This document shows, piece after piece, positions 16,260-28,083 of a DNA stretch of 38,874 nucleotides. The position numbers were made by a program, and so were the translations under genes. This stretch comes from Mariniblastus sp. (GTDB lineage: Bacteria; Planctomycetota; Planctomycetia; Pirellulales; Pirellulaceae). The DNA is taken from contig JABACA010000031.1 of the NCBI GenBank assembly GCA_014237975.1, positions 1 through 38,874 of the forward strand, written 5' to 3'. The notes beneath the pieces are model-generated. The model ran no database searches. It was not told the DNA's origin and saw nothing but the letters and a program-made list of their open reading frames with translations. Positions within the stretch are counted from its first letter, which is position 1; every line of letters starts with the position of its first letter.

Positions 16260-16880
16260 ATGGACCAGGAAGTAAAACACGCAACCGTTTTTGACTCGGA
16301 CCAACAACAGCTTGGAAATGTCTATGCCAAAGCCCTGTTGGGATTTGGACAGGAAAACCAAGCGGTTGATTCGTTGATTGACGAGTTGGATGGTGTTGTC
16401 GATGTAGTCGAATCCACACCGCAACTCAAGATGGCGCTGGAATCTCCGCGGATTTCCGTGGGGGAGAAGGACTCGCTGGTCCAGAAGATTTTCGGTGGCA
16501 AGGTCAGTCCGGACCTGGTCAATTTCCTGAAAATTGTCGGTGCCAAGAATCGGTTTGATTGCCTGGCAGTTATTCGTTCGGCCGCCCATCGTATGCACGA
16601 TGAGATGGCGGGCCGGGTGCAGGCAACGTTGATTACCGCTCATCAGGTCGATGACTCGGTGCGGCAGAAGCTGGAAACGAAGTTGTCCGGTGTTTTCGGC
16701 AAGCAGGTTGGTCTTGCCGCCAAAGTGGATAACAAGATTATCGGCGGCATGGTGGTTCGGATTGGCGACACGGTCTATGACGGCAGTGTGGTCAACCAGT
16801 TAAGTCGTGTTCGTGTCAAAGCCGTTAAACGAGCAACGGATGCAATCCGGCAATCCGTTGAGAATTTTATGACAGAGTAG
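16260..16880 (+). CDS. atpH: F-type ATP synthase subunit delta
   Basis: OSCP-type subunit that joins the b stalk to the top of the alpha3beta3 head. The 206-aa product has the helical N-terminal domain (YAKALLGFGQENQAVDSLIDEL) and the C-terminal domain with GGMVVRIGDTVYDGSVVNQL, the family's best-conserved segment. A TTG at 16215 in the same frame lies inside atpF; the ATG at 16260, 7 nt after the atpF stop, gives a normal protein. It follows b and precedes alpha, as in the classical operon. Confidence 0.93.
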   Translation: MDQEVKHATVFDSDQQQLGNVYAKALLGFGQENQAVDSLIDELDGVVDVVESTPQLKMALESPRISVGEKDSLVQKIFGGKVSPDLVNFLKIVGAKNRFDCLAVIRSAAHRMHDEMAGRVQATLITAHQVDDSVRQKLETKLSGVFGKQVGLAAKVDNKIIGGMVVRIGDTVYDGSVVNQLSRVRVKAVKRATDAIRQSVENFMTE

Positions 16881-16944
16881 CCACCGGTTACGTTCAGGCA
16901 AAACAATACAGTCCATGAACCGCCTGCGGGCGAGTAAGTAATAA

Positions 16945-18486
<1,542 letters not shown>

Positions 18487-18548
18487 GATGGATGGGCTGG
18501 TGTCTGCCTTGTGGCAGGTGCCGACCAAAACCAAGTTTGGAATAACAA

Positions 18549-19460
18549 ATGGCTAACGCCAGAGCACTTGATAAACGTCGCAAATCGATTCGCAATATCA
18601 AGAAGATAACGCGAACGATGGAATTGATTGCGACTGCGCGATTCAAAAAAGCGATGGATCGTGCCTCGGCCGCGACCGATTACACGCAGCGGATCACGGC
18701 AGTCGTTTCAGATCTGGCTCAAGCCGGATTGGAAGTAAGTCACCCATTGTTGGAAGCCCGCGAGACCAACGACACTTGCACTGTCCTGGCTTTATCTGCC
18801 AACCGAGGATTGTGCGGTGGTTACAACGGTAACGTCATTCGAGCGGCACTGGGTCGCCGCGAGGAGATGCAGAAGGATTTCAACGCCGTTCGAACAGAGG
18901 TTGTTGGCAAACGGGGTAACTCCGGTTTCCGGTTTCGGGGTATCCAGGTTGATGAGTCGTTTGTCGATGATCAAGGCGTTTCCTGGATCGAGGATGATCC
19001 GGAATTTGTGACGATTGACAAAATCGCCGATCGTTACCTGAGGGAATTCGCCGCCGGTGAGCTGGATCGCCTGGATGTTACCTATACCAAGTTCATTTCC
19101 AGTTCCCGCCAGGAGGCAATCGTGGAAACCTTGTTGCCACTGGGTGAGCTGGAAGGAGCCGATGCAACGGTTGACGAAGGAGCTGCCAACCAGGACGTTT
19201 CACTCTACGAGTTCTTGCCGGACGCCAAGAGTATCCTGGATGAGGTGGTACCCACCAGCTTTAAAGTAAAGCTATTCAAGTGTTTTCTGGACGCCGCAGT
19301 CAGTGAGCATATTTCCAGAATGGTTGCCATGAAAAACGCGACCGAGAATGCAAACGACATGATCAAGGATCTTTCTCGTACTTATAACCGTGCCAGGCAA
19401 TCGCAGATTACTGGTGAGATTATGGAAGTCATCGGTGGTGTTGAAGCACTCGAAGGCTAG
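18549..19460 (+). CDS. atpG: F-type ATP synthase subunit gamma
   Basis: Central rotor shaft. The N-terminal helix (DKRRKSIRNIKKITRTMELIAT) and the C-terminal helix (MKNATENANDMIKDLSRTYNRARQ) are the conserved coiled-coil pair, and the middle ALSANRGLCGGYN motif is present. At 303 aa it is slightly longer than the E. coli subunit (287). A weak GGAATAACAA precedes the ATG. It sits between alpha and beta as usual. Confidence 0.97.
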   Translation: MANARALDKRRKSIRNIKKITRTMELIATARFKKAMDRASAATDYTQRITAVVSDLAQAGLEVSHPLLEARETNDTCTVLALSANRGLCGGYNGNVIRAALGRREEMQKDFNAVRTEVVGKRGNSGFRFRGIQVDESFVDDQGVSWIEDDPEFVTIDKIADRYLREFAAGELDRLDVTYTKFISSSRQEAIVETLLPLGELEGADATVDEGAANQDVSLYEFLPDAKSILDEVVPTSFKVKLFKCFLDAAVSEHISRMVAMKNATENANDMIKDLSRTYNRARQSQITGEIMEVIGGVEALEG

Positions 19461-19517
19461 ACAAGAAGCAGACTGACAAATCACAAATTACAAATCATTG
19501 ACATAGAGACATCCTGA

Positions 19518-20969
<1,452 letters not shown>

Positions 20970-21024
20970 AGGGTTGCCTGGAACGGGTTGGTTTGCTTTC
21001 TGTCTGCCATGTTAGGTTTTTTAA

Positions 21025-21420
21025 ATGTCATTGCAAATTGTTGTTGTAACACCGGAAAAAACAACGCTCGACCAACAGGTCGATTCCGTTACGCTGCCCA
21101 TGTTTGATGGTGAGCGGGGGATTCACCTCGGGCATGCTCCTCTGATCGGACGGTTGGGGCCGGGTGAATTGCGGTCGGTCAACGGAAGTCAGGTCAACCG
21201 GTATTATGTTGACGGCGGTTTTGTCCAGGTATCCAACGACGTGGTCTCTGTTTTGACCGGTCGCAGTATTCCCGTTGCGGAAATAGACCTATCGGCCGCC
21301 AGGCAGGAACTGGAAGCGGCAGAAAGAGAGCCCGCGGCAAACTCCGAACTGATGGAATTGAAACATAAAGCGATTGCCCAGGCCAAGGCGCAAATTCGAA
21401 TGGCTGAGAACAACGGTTAA
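21025..21420 (+). CDS. atpC: F-type ATP synthase subunit epsilon
   Basis: Rotor subunit that binds gamma and can inhibit ATP hydrolysis. The 131-aa product has the N-terminal beta-sandwich (VVVTPEKTTLDQQVDSVTLPMFDGERGIHLGHAPLIGRLGPGEL in segments) and a C-terminal helical pair ending AKAQIRMAENNG, so the regulatory helices are present. It is the last gene of the operon. Its stop overlaps by 4 nt the stop of the convergent PH-domain gene, leaving no room for a terminator between them. Confidence 0.94.
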   Translation: MSLQIVVVTPEKTTLDQQVDSVTLPMFDGERGIHLGHAPLIGRLGPGELRSVNGSQVNRYYVDGGFVQVSNDVVSVLTGRSIPVAEIDLSAARQELEAAEREPAANSELMELKHKAIAQAKAQIRMAENNG

Positions 21421-22013
21421 TTGATACTCGCTTCGGTTTCTTTGGCGGATGTCAGCTGCTGGCGAATGGTTTCAACGAACCGATCGGCATCATCGATCGC
21501 CAATAAAGCAATTTGAAAATCGCGATTCTTGCGGTTCAAAATCTTCGCTTCCATGGGTTCTTTTAATCGCAATACGACGTTGTGAGTTGCTGGAAAGCCA
21601 GCATTCAGTGGCCGCATTTCGCCTTTCTCTGACTTGACTTCCTTGATCGATTTTTCGATCGAGTCCACTTGCGAAATGGCAACGTCAGTCAGATCAAACG
21701 CACCGTTTCGCAGGATGAGATGCCCTTGGTCAATGTAGATAGGCCGCATTCCCATGGCCCTGATTTGAGCTATTATCTGCAGGACCAACCAAACGGAAGT
21801 TAAGGTAAACGCCAAGGCGACCCAATGATTCCACATCGAGATCAGTAAATGAACCCCCGCCGCCTCGGTAATAGCCGCCAATATCAAGCCACCTAATAAT
21901 GCTTGTCCGGCGTGTTTTTGGTGGTATGTGAAGACTTCGGCGTCCTGCGGAACATCCAACCACCTTGGATCTGGTGAAACTCCAGCCGGTTTTGCAAACA
22001 GGTATTTGAGCAT
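21417..22013 (-). CDS. PH-domain-like membrane protein, unknown function
   Basis: A 198-aa protein with two hydrophobic helices (about 37-57 and 62-84) followed by a beta-rich domain (YIDQGHLILRNGAFDLTDVAISQVDSI) that resembles the bacterial PH/DUF304 fold. Such proteins are usually inner-membrane proteins with a cytoplasmic PH module. A charged Ser/Glu-rich tail ends the protein. No partner gene is adjacent except the inositol phosphatase-like gene upstream on the same strand (93-nt gap), with which it may be co-transcribed. Confidence 0.65.
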   Translation of the reverse strand: MLKYLFAKPAGVSPDPRWLDVPQDAEVFTYHQKHAGQALLGGLILAAITEAAGVHLLISMWNHWVALAFTLTSVWLVLQIIAQIRAMGMRPIYIDQGHLILRNGAFDLTDVAISQVDSIEKSIKEVKSEKGEMRPLNAGFPATHNVVLRLKEPMEAKILNRKNRDFQIALLAIDDADRFVETIRQQLTSAKETEASIN

Positions 22014-22105
22014 CTCGCTCTACTCTTCTTGATTTGCTTGGGTTCTTTCGCAGTTAAATGTCACCTGGCAATTTACCAGTGGTTTCTTTAACGGCGAAGA
22101 TCACA

Positions 22106-22957
22106 TCAGCCGTCACCAGTCGGGTGGTTTCGGATGACGATCGGTAATGCCTGCTGGAACAGGTGATGGTTGGTTGCCAGAACCGATGTTGGTTCGAGTC
22201 GCAACTCGTTACCGTGTCCGTCGGTGATGATGCCTCCCGCTTCTTGCAGAAAGATCCAGGCAGCAGCAAAGTCCCAGGGAGACAGGGCATACTCGAAGTA
22301 TACGCCAAATCGTCCTAGCCCGACATAGGTAATGTCCAGAGCGGCCGATCCCATCCGGCGAATACCGTGCACCTGCGAATCAAAAAACTCTTCCATGGCT
22401 GCCAGGGTAGCACGCATCATCGCACCACGGTCGTAATAAAATCCAACAGCGACTATGGTCTCCGAAAGTAATGGCCGATCGTTGACGTGAACTTTGTGCT
22501 GGTTGTGCCAGGCCCCCTTGCCCTGCTCTGCCAGGTACCATTGGTCGTGCACTGGATCCAGGATGACGCCACAGATCGGTTTGCCCTGGTAGCAATAAGC
22601 GATGGAAATCGAAAAATGTGGAATTCCATGGGCAAAGTTGTTTGTCCCGTCCAGCGGGTCAATCACCCACAGATGGTCTTCCACAACGGATTGGTCCATT
22701 GTTTCCTCGGCCAAAATGTGGTGTTCTGGAAATGCATTTCGAATGATTTGAATGATCGCCTGCTCCGAGGCAATGTCGGCTTGGGTTACAAGTCCTGCCG
22801 ACTCACCGGCCGTCGATTTATCCCTGGTTTCAAATCCGTTCTCGTAAAACTCATTGACAATACGGCCGGCCGTTTTGGCTGCCTGAATTGCGACTTCGAG
22901 TTGTGGCGAGGGTTGGAACGGCATGCTCAGAATCTTTTCACAATGGTCATTCGCCAT
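22106..22957 (-). CDS. Inositol monophosphatase family enzyme (SuhB-like)
   Basis: Mg2+-dependent phosphatase of the IMPase superfamily. The metal-binding motifs are complete: AEET, DPLDGTNNFAHG (the family signature) and the C-terminal block LSPWDFAAAWIFLQEAGG. The length (283 aa) is normal. The family includes inositol-1-phosphatases, SuhB and fructose-1,6-bisphosphatases; the substrate is not decidable here. The frame is open to a TTG at 22969; the ATG at 22957 follows GGGGACAAGA and a further ATG lies at 22924. Confidence 0.92.
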   Translation of the reverse strand: MANDHCEKILSMPFQPSPQLEVAIQAAKTAGRIVNEFYENGFETRDKSTAGESAGLVTQADIASEQAIIQIIRNAFPEHHILAEETMDQSVVEDHLWVIDPLDGTNNFAHGIPHFSISIAYCYQGKPICGVILDPVHDQWYLAEQGKGAWHNQHKVHVNDRPLLSETIVAVGFYYDRGAMMRATLAAMEEFFDSQVHGIRRMGSAALDITYVGLGRFGVYFEYALSPWDFAAAWIFLQEAGGIITDGHGNELRLEPTSVLATNHHLFQQALPIVIRNHPTGDG

Positions 22958-23267
22958 TCTTGTCCCCAAATGGCCGATTACAATCTAGTCCGAAATTCAG
23001 TAGGCCTACATTAAACCAGAAGTCCGGACGATTAAAAGAAAGGCCCAAACCAGTCAGTAGCCGCCGTCATGCGAACCTCCAAGTTCAGTCGCTTGATGGT
23101 CGAAATTTTCTTAATACTCGGCTGCTCCGCCATGACTGGAGCGGGCAAACACCCTGACAAATCTGGGTTTTTTGGGCGAAACAGGCCGGCGGCGAGGCCT
23201 GAAAACCACCCATTAGAGTGGTGGAAAAGAGTGAATCTTGGTTGTGTGTATGATATCGTACAATAGT
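22958..23267. other. Non-coding spacer with small inverted repeats
   Basis: No gene is supported in this 310-nt stretch between the divergent phosphatase and zinc-ribbon genes. CAGGCC/GGCCTG at 23182-23187/23196-23201 and CCACC/GGTGG just after it form two small adjacent hairpins. They are not followed by T-tracts. A 65-codon ORF at 23069-23266 has no protein-like features beyond a short hydrophobic run. Confidence 0.3.
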
Positions 23268-23740
23268 ATGAATATCGAATTTCAATGCGAATGTGGTCAG
23301 GAGCTTTCGGCTCTCGGCATCAGGTCGGCGAATTGATCGATTGCCCGAACTGCATGCAGTTAGTGCAGATACCACCCAGGCCTGGGATTGTTCCACAACC
23401 AGCGGTAGCAGAGCCTCAGGGAAGTGTTGAGCGGCGGGAACTTCCTCGAATTAGTCGCGCGCCCAGTTGCAAGCGTTGTAAAACCCGGTTGGTACCGACT
23501 GCGACCAAAGAGGACAATGTTTTTGGCAGCATTTTAGGACGAGCCATTTTCGTGGTGGGACTCTTGATGGCGCTCATTGGGTGGCTGGTTGGCTCAAGCG
23601 TTGCCGCGGTCATATTTGGCCTTGCCATGATAGTGGGTGGCTTGCTTGCCGTTTTTCTATTGCGGGAAACAAAAATGACATTGAGTTGCCCCCAGTGCCA
23701 GCCAGTAATGAAGTCGAAAAAAATGCTCAGGGCAAGTTGA
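23268..23740 (+). pseudogene. Zinc-ribbon membrane protein with probable one-base frameshift
   Basis: The ATG at 23268 starts MNIEFQCECGQELSALG, a CxC-type first half of a zinc ribbon, but that frame stops at 23334-23336. The matching second half, GELIDCPNCMQLVQIP, continues in the -1 frame and runs to 23740. Joining the two frames between about 23312 and 23329 restores the pattern CxC...CxxC seen in planctomycete zinc-ribbon proteins. The rest carries another CxxC (CKRCK), two hydrophobic helices (about 89-107 and 110-126 of the 23285 frame) and a final CPQC. As the sequence stands, only a frame from ATG 23285 (151 aa) is intact. Sequencing error, a real mutation, or a recoding site are the options; no classical slippery heptamer is seen. 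Confidence 0.65.
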
Positions 23741-23776
23741 TTACGGTTGATTGACGTAAAGCAACCGTCGAGGCTC

Positions 23777-23796
23777 CAATGGCTAATGGGCCATTG
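23777..23796. other. Short perfect inverted repeat
   Basis: CAATGGC (23777-23783) and GCCATTG (23790-23796) pair around the 6-nt loop TAATGG, 36 nt after the zinc-ribbon gene. No T-tract follows, so it is at best a weak terminator or a 3'-end structure. The remainder of 23741-23968 holds no supported gene. Confidence 0.3.
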
Positions 23797-23968
23797 TCGA
23801 GCGCGGTCATGGTGTTGGCACCAGACCTAATGCCATTGCCATCTACGGTTTTCGACGTTTCAAATTGGGTGTCCCTACTAGTTGGAACCTCCTCCGACAA
23901 ATCTAATGCATGTTTTGGTTATTAGCGTAACCCGCATTTCCGAGTGATAACGGACATTTTTCTTTCTT

Positions 23969-26392
23969 GTGAACCAAGACGTGACTTCCATTGTCTCTGA
24001 TCGTCGCAGCCTTTGGCATCGATTTTGGCCAGCCCTGATCATTGTCGGGCTGTGGCTATGGGTTTTTTGGCCATTTATTACTGGCCAGCAAGTTGCCGGG
24101 TTTCGCGATTCCGCTTACCTGTATTATCCGCTGTTCAAGTTCATTGATATGGAGTGGGCATCCGGAGTCATTCCCTTGTGGAATCTCTATGATGGTGCCG
24201 GACAACCGTTGATGGCAGATGGCTCGAGTAGCGTTTTTTATCCTGGCAAACTCATTTTTCTTTGTCGGTTTTTTTCCTTTCCGACACGTTACGGTTTGTA
24301 TTTGTCGATTCATGTTCTGCTGGCTGCCGCAACCTCCTACTATCTTGCCAAAATACTGGGATGTAACCGGTTGGGTAGAACCACAGCGGCTATTAGCTAT
24401 GCGTTTGGTGGGAGCGTATTGTTTCAGGTGAATAATGTTATCTACCTGGTCGGAGCAGCATGGTTGCCTTTAGCGCTTTGTTGTGTCTGGATGATGTTCC
24501 AAAGTACAAAATGGAAGTGGCCTTTGTTGGGCGCCGCTGTCTGTGCGTTGATGCTGTTGGGAGGCGACCCCCAGATGGTTTACAACGTCGGTTTAATTGC
24601 CGCAGCAACTCTGATTGGCACATGGATTTCCCGTAGTCGACAAGCTGGCCCGATACGACAGTCTGGTTTTAACCGTTCATGGGTGGCGGGGAAATCTTTG
24701 CGTCTATTGGTTTTCGTAGGGGTGGCCGGGATCTTGTCAGCCATTCAGCTGTTGCCGAGCTATGAAATGGTCAAGTCGAGCAAGCGGGCGCAACAACGTT
24801 CTCTGCCTAGTAACATTTACGGAACTATCTCGTCGTCAGCCAATGGATCGACATCTCAAGCACGGCCGACCGTGGCAGAAGGCTTGTTGGGAACACCGCG
24901 TCCTGGAACACATCAGTCCCACATTTACGAATTCAGTCTGCCACCGTGGTCATTGGCCGAATTGGTATGGCCGAACGTCAGTGGGCAGCCGTTTCCCATT
25001 TACAATCGATGGACGGACGGGTTGCCCGGCGCTGACCGGATGTGGGTCCCTTCGATTTATTTGGGTCTGTTGCCGTTGATTCTGGCCATGTGCAGTTTTC
25101 GTTTATGGGGCCAGATTGGCCAGGACATTTGGCTTTCTCGGGTTGCGCTTTGGTTTACATTGGCTTCGTTTGGATGGTATGGGGTTATCTGGTTTGCCGG
25201 TGAACTGGGGCACTTGTTGGCAATGAGCCAGCCAGGTCAGGCAGTCCCAGATGCCACTTCTTGGCAGTTTGGACCGCAGGTTGGTGGATTGTATTGGCTG
25301 ATGGTCATTGCGCTTCCCAAGTACTTTTGGTTTCGTTATCCTGCCAAACTGTTTGTGATTGCCGCATTGGCAATTAGCATCTTGGCCGGTCGAACGTTGT
25401 CACAACGTCTGCCCGGCCGGCTGATTACCGGGTTGGGGGTCGGGACCCTGCTGCTCAGTTTGCTCGGATTCCTGTTGGTCTTTTGGGCGGCCCGGTGGGC
25501 TGAGCCGGTCCGAGACCCAATCTTTGGCCCACTTCAAATGGGGCAGTTGCCAGCAACGATCGTTGCAGCGTTACTTCAATCAGTGCTGGTGTTGGTTGTT
25601 GGCTTGCTTGTTTTAAAAAGAATGACGCAAACGCAACCCATCGGATCCTGCTCGGCTACTGTCTTTCTCGCGATATTGATTGCAGATCTGGTTGTTGCCA
25701 ATACCTGGATGTTGGCGGCAGTCCCGGTGTCTGCTTTTGAGTCACCAGTCGAACCAACGTATACCACTCGGGCTCCCTGGGGTGAATCGGCGAATTCGAT
25801 ACGATTCAAAACCAGTCACCCAAAATCGAATCCCTACCAGGGTTCAGGCTTTTCAGAGGAACCTTCGGCCAATCGGCTGGTTGAGAATATTGTCTGGCAG
25901 CGGGAGGTTTTGTTTCCCAAGCATCATTTGCCGTTACGGATTATCAACCCGAATTCATTTTCTTCGATTGAACCGGACCATTCGCAATCCGGGATGTTGA
26001 GTTTGATCGACCAGTACAAGCGGGTCCTGGGGGATTCGTTAAAGATGGAGCTAGGTTCCAATTCTTTCGAGCTGACCTTTGACGTGCCCGAAGATTTGCC
26101 AGCCCAGCTGTTACCCAGTTCGGACGGTGGTCCTTGGAAAATTCAACTGATGAATCAAATGGATGGTCGGCAAGTGTTTCCCGCAATCGTAACCGTGGCG
26201 GATCTAGAGTTTTACCAGATCCCGGCAGGTTCTTGGCGAATCCACGGTTTCTACTGGCCTGAATCATTCGTTCGTGGAGCCGTGATCAGTCTGGTTGGTT
26301 GGAGTGCCTGGCTGGTGGTGATGTGTTTATTGTATGTCAGGAAACGGCAACGAGATCGCCGACCTTTACCTGCCGTTACATCTTCAGATTAA
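23969..26392 (+). CDS. YfhO-like large multi-pass membrane protein
   Basis: An 807-aa protein with about a dozen hydrophobic helices in the first 560 residues, a soluble region (about 590-765) and a last helix (about 770-790, VISLVGWSAWLVVMCLLYV). The N-terminal block GQQVAGFRDSAYLYYPLF and the sentence IPLWNLYDGAGQPLMADGSSSVFYPG carry the Asp and N-Y-G-PL pattern of YfhO-like proteins, a GT-C-type family proposed to glycosylate envelope polymers. Start is GTG at 23969; no good Shine-Dalgarno sequence was seen. Its 3' end overlaps the convergent sulfotransferase by 4 nt. Confidence 0.8.
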   Translation: MNQDVTSIVSDRRSLWHRFWPALIIVGLWLWVFWPFITGQQVAGFRDSAYLYYPLFKFIDMEWASGVIPLWNLYDGAGQPLMADGSSSVFYPGKLIFLCRFFSFPTRYGLYLSIHVLLAAATSYYLAKILGCNRLGRTTAAISYAFGGSVLFQVNNVIYLVGAAWLPLALCCVWMMFQSTKWKWPLLGAAVCALMLLGGDPQMVYNVGLIAAATLIGTWISRSRQAGPIRQSGFNRSWVAGKSLRLLVFVGVAGILSAIQLLPSYEMVKSSKRAQQRSLPSNIYGTISSSANGSTSQARPTVAEGLLGTPRPGTHQSHIYEFSLPPWSLAELVWPNVSGQPFPIYNRWTDGLPGADRMWVPSIYLGLLPLILAMCSFRLWGQIGQDIWLSRVALWFTLASFGWYGVIWFAGELGHLLAMSQPGQAVPDATSWQFGPQVGGLYWLMVIALPKYFWFRYPAKLFVIAALAISILAGRTLSQRLPGRLITGLGVGTLLLSLLGFLLVFWAARWAEPVRDPIFGPLQMGQLPATIVAALLQSVLVLVVGLLVLKRMTQTQPIGSCSATVFLAILIADLVVANTWMLAAVPVSAFESPVEPTYTTRAPWGESANSIRFKTSHPKSNPYQGSGFSEEPSANRLVENIVWQREVLFPKHHLPLRIINPNSFSSIEPDHSQSGMLSLIDQYKRVLGDSLKMELGSNSFELTFDVPEDLPAQLLPSSDGGPWKIQLMNQMDGRQVFPAIVTVADLEFYQIPAGSWRIHGFYWPESFVRGAVISLVGWSAWLVVMCLLYVRKRQRDRRPLPAVTSSD

Positions 26393-27342
26393 TTTTTCTT
26401 GTCGGTGCGGTTTCGATTAGAGGATGATGCCGAAGGATCATCCGCATTTTTGGCGAACTCCGGCATCGGCTCCCCAGCTGCACGGGGTGGATGAAAATTG
26501 TGGTACCGACGACCGCAACGTTCCTGGAAACCGTGCAGCGTACTCTGCCCGTCTTCTTTGGAATAGTATGTTTTTTCCAGAGCCGCATCTAGTTGCTGCT
26601 GGGCGAGTTGATAAACAGGGTAGTCCTTTTTCAAATAATGCCTTACAAAATCACGATCTTCGTCGTTGATATCAGTGTCTTTTTTGGAGACATTGGCTCG
26701 GACATAGGACAGGTCTGGAAAAGTAGTGGGGTATGTTCTTTCGATGCAGGCACAAGCTTCATCAAACCTCTCGATCGGGTAGAGCAGTACCCGGCCGGTA
26801 TCTACCGCTTCATTAATAATGGTCATGTCATCAAAATTAGTGCCGCCATTAAGGAAGTAGATTTGACTGTTGGTCTGAGGGTGGACGTATTCCTGGACAA
26901 GTTCTGCATCGGCAAATTCACGGAATGTCATCCGTTGGGCAATGCAGTTTACCTCTTCAAAGTTGCGGTGGAAAAAATACCTCGAGATAAACCGTTCGAC
27001 AGGGTCGCGAACAAAACAGATGGCATGGACCTTGGCGTGTTCGTGAGAATAGGGCAAGTTCAGCGACAACTTGTGATCACTCATGCAGCGAACCCACGGG
27101 TGGCAACGGACAATCTCGCTGACATCCTCGAAAGTATATTGTTTTGTTTCAAGTAACGAATTTGAGTTGTAGTACCCTTCGCCAAAACTGCGATTCATTA
27201 ACTGTCGAAGGGTAGAACCACCCGCTTTGGGTACATGAACGTGTAGCCAAACGTCACGCATATTATGGATTCCATGTAAAAGAATATTGCCGCATTTCAG
27301 TTTCCCAGTATTAGCCATCTTGAGCAAGATTAATAATTGCAT
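26389..27342 (-). CDS. Sulfotransferase family 2-type protein
   Basis: Predicted PAPS-dependent sulfotransferase of 317 aa. The 5'-phosphosulfate-binding loop HVPKAGGSTLR is at 36-46 and the 3'-phosphate motif FVRDPVERFISRYFF at 110-124 (R112, S120). Similar enzymes sulfate carbohydrates; planctomycetes are known for abundant sulfated-polysaccharide metabolism. The C-terminal 40 residues are charged and Ser/Asn-rich and probably disordered. The ATG at 27342 has GGGA 6 nt upstream; ATGs at 27318 and 27261 are alternatives, the last starting just before the first conserved strand. Substrate unknown. Confidence 0.85.
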   Translation of the reverse strand: MQLLILLKMANTGKLKCGNILLHGIHNMRDVWLHVHVPKAGGSTLRQLMNRSFGEGYYNSNSLLETKQYTFEDVSEIVRCHPWVRCMSDHKLSLNLPYSHEHAKVHAICFVRDPVERFISRYFFHRNFEEVNCIAQRMTFREFADAELVQEYVHPQTNSQIYFLNGGTNFDDMTIINEAVDTGRVLLYPIERFDEACACIERTYPTTFPDLSYVRANVSKKDTDINDEDRDFVRHYLKKDYPVYQLAQQQLDAALEKTYYSKEDGQSTLHGFQERCGRRYHNFHPPRAAGEPMPEFAKNADDPSASSSNRNRTDKKN

Positions 27343-27589
27343 CAGTTTCCCGATGGTCCAGTGAATCCGGCCGATGGGAGGCGGAGTTTGATGTTGGGAT
27401 TTGAATAGTTAATGGGGCCGAATCACGAGTCAAAACGGGAGCCGCCAAGCCTCTAGTTTTCCTGGCAGAATTTAGAATTTTCTTCTTGTGTCGTGCAACA
27501 GTGGGCTATGGTTGGGGACGGCTTGGCCAACGGATCTATCTCATCTGACTCTATTTCTCTAATCGACTTTATCGATCGAAAGCCTATTT
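27343..27589. other. Spacer between the sulfotransferase and redB-like remnant
   Basis: Divergent spacer of 247 nt that should hold the sulfotransferase promoter. I see no gene and no clear promoter motif in it. Confidence 0.25.
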
Positions 27590-27856
27590 ATGCCTTCTAC
27601 ACGATTATTGCGCGACATGGGTTTCTGTACATTCAGTCTGTGTTTTTTTTGGTTTGTGGCCGTTGGGACCATTCTTTTCGTGTTGATGAGTTATAATCAC
27701 AAGCCGACTGGTTTAGGTCATTCTCCGGCGCGGCCGCTCAATAAATCACCGGCAACTGAAAAGGTGCGATCCACCGTGATTTTATTTGCCCAACCCGTGA
27801 ATTTTCTTGCCCAAACTGGTACAGTCGAACTCCAGAAGATGAATTCGAGAAGATGA
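27590..27856 (+). pseudogene. Decayed redB-like thioredoxin-fold gene remnant
   Basis: An 88-codon frame with one hydrophobic N-terminal helix (about 12-33) and then STVILFAQPVNFLAQTGTVEL. Intact RedB-like proteins, which commonly sit beside the same kind of kinase as the next gene, read roughly TLVMFAHPxCPCTRASxxEL at this point. Here the framework is recognisable but the CPC redox centre is gone (VNFL) and the protein stops within a repeat tract (27827-27876), with no C-terminal half found before the kinase. I infer a relic. The similarity is from memory of the family and is partial, so an unrelated small membrane protein remains possible. Confidence 0.4.
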
Positions 27857-27876
27857 ATTCGAGAAGATGAACTCCA
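27827..27876 (+). repeat. 14-bp tandem repeat, about 3.5 copies
   Basis: The unit GAAYTCSAGAAGAT recurs directly: GAACTCCAGAAGAT (27827-27840), GAATTCGAGAAGAT (27841-27854), GAATTCGAGAAGAT (27855-27868) and a partial GAACTCCA (27869-27876). It lies at the end of the redB-like remnant, whose stop codon falls inside it. From 27877 to 28083 I see no further gene. Confidence 0.8.
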
Positions 27877-28083
27877 GCGGCTTGATGGACCGGATCAAGA
27901 CAGGTTTTGATGTGCGACGAAACTGATAATTTAATTTTCGTTTGTGGCGTCTACTAATGAGGCTTTGGCGCGGGACTAATATGTGCCTTGACGATTTTGA
28001 GAACTGTTTGCTTTCTGACAGCAGTAATGTATTGTCTCCTGAAAATCTGGTCACATCTCTGATCGATGAGGTGGAGTAGCCTG

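Noticed and set aside
23069-23266. 65-codon frame between the phosphatase and zinc-ribbon genes
   Set aside because: Short, spans two small hairpins, lacks a ribosome-binding site and protein-like pattern after the first 20 residues.
27493-27696. 67-codon frame before the redB-like remnant
   Set aside because: Overlaps the remnant in another frame and has no coding signs.
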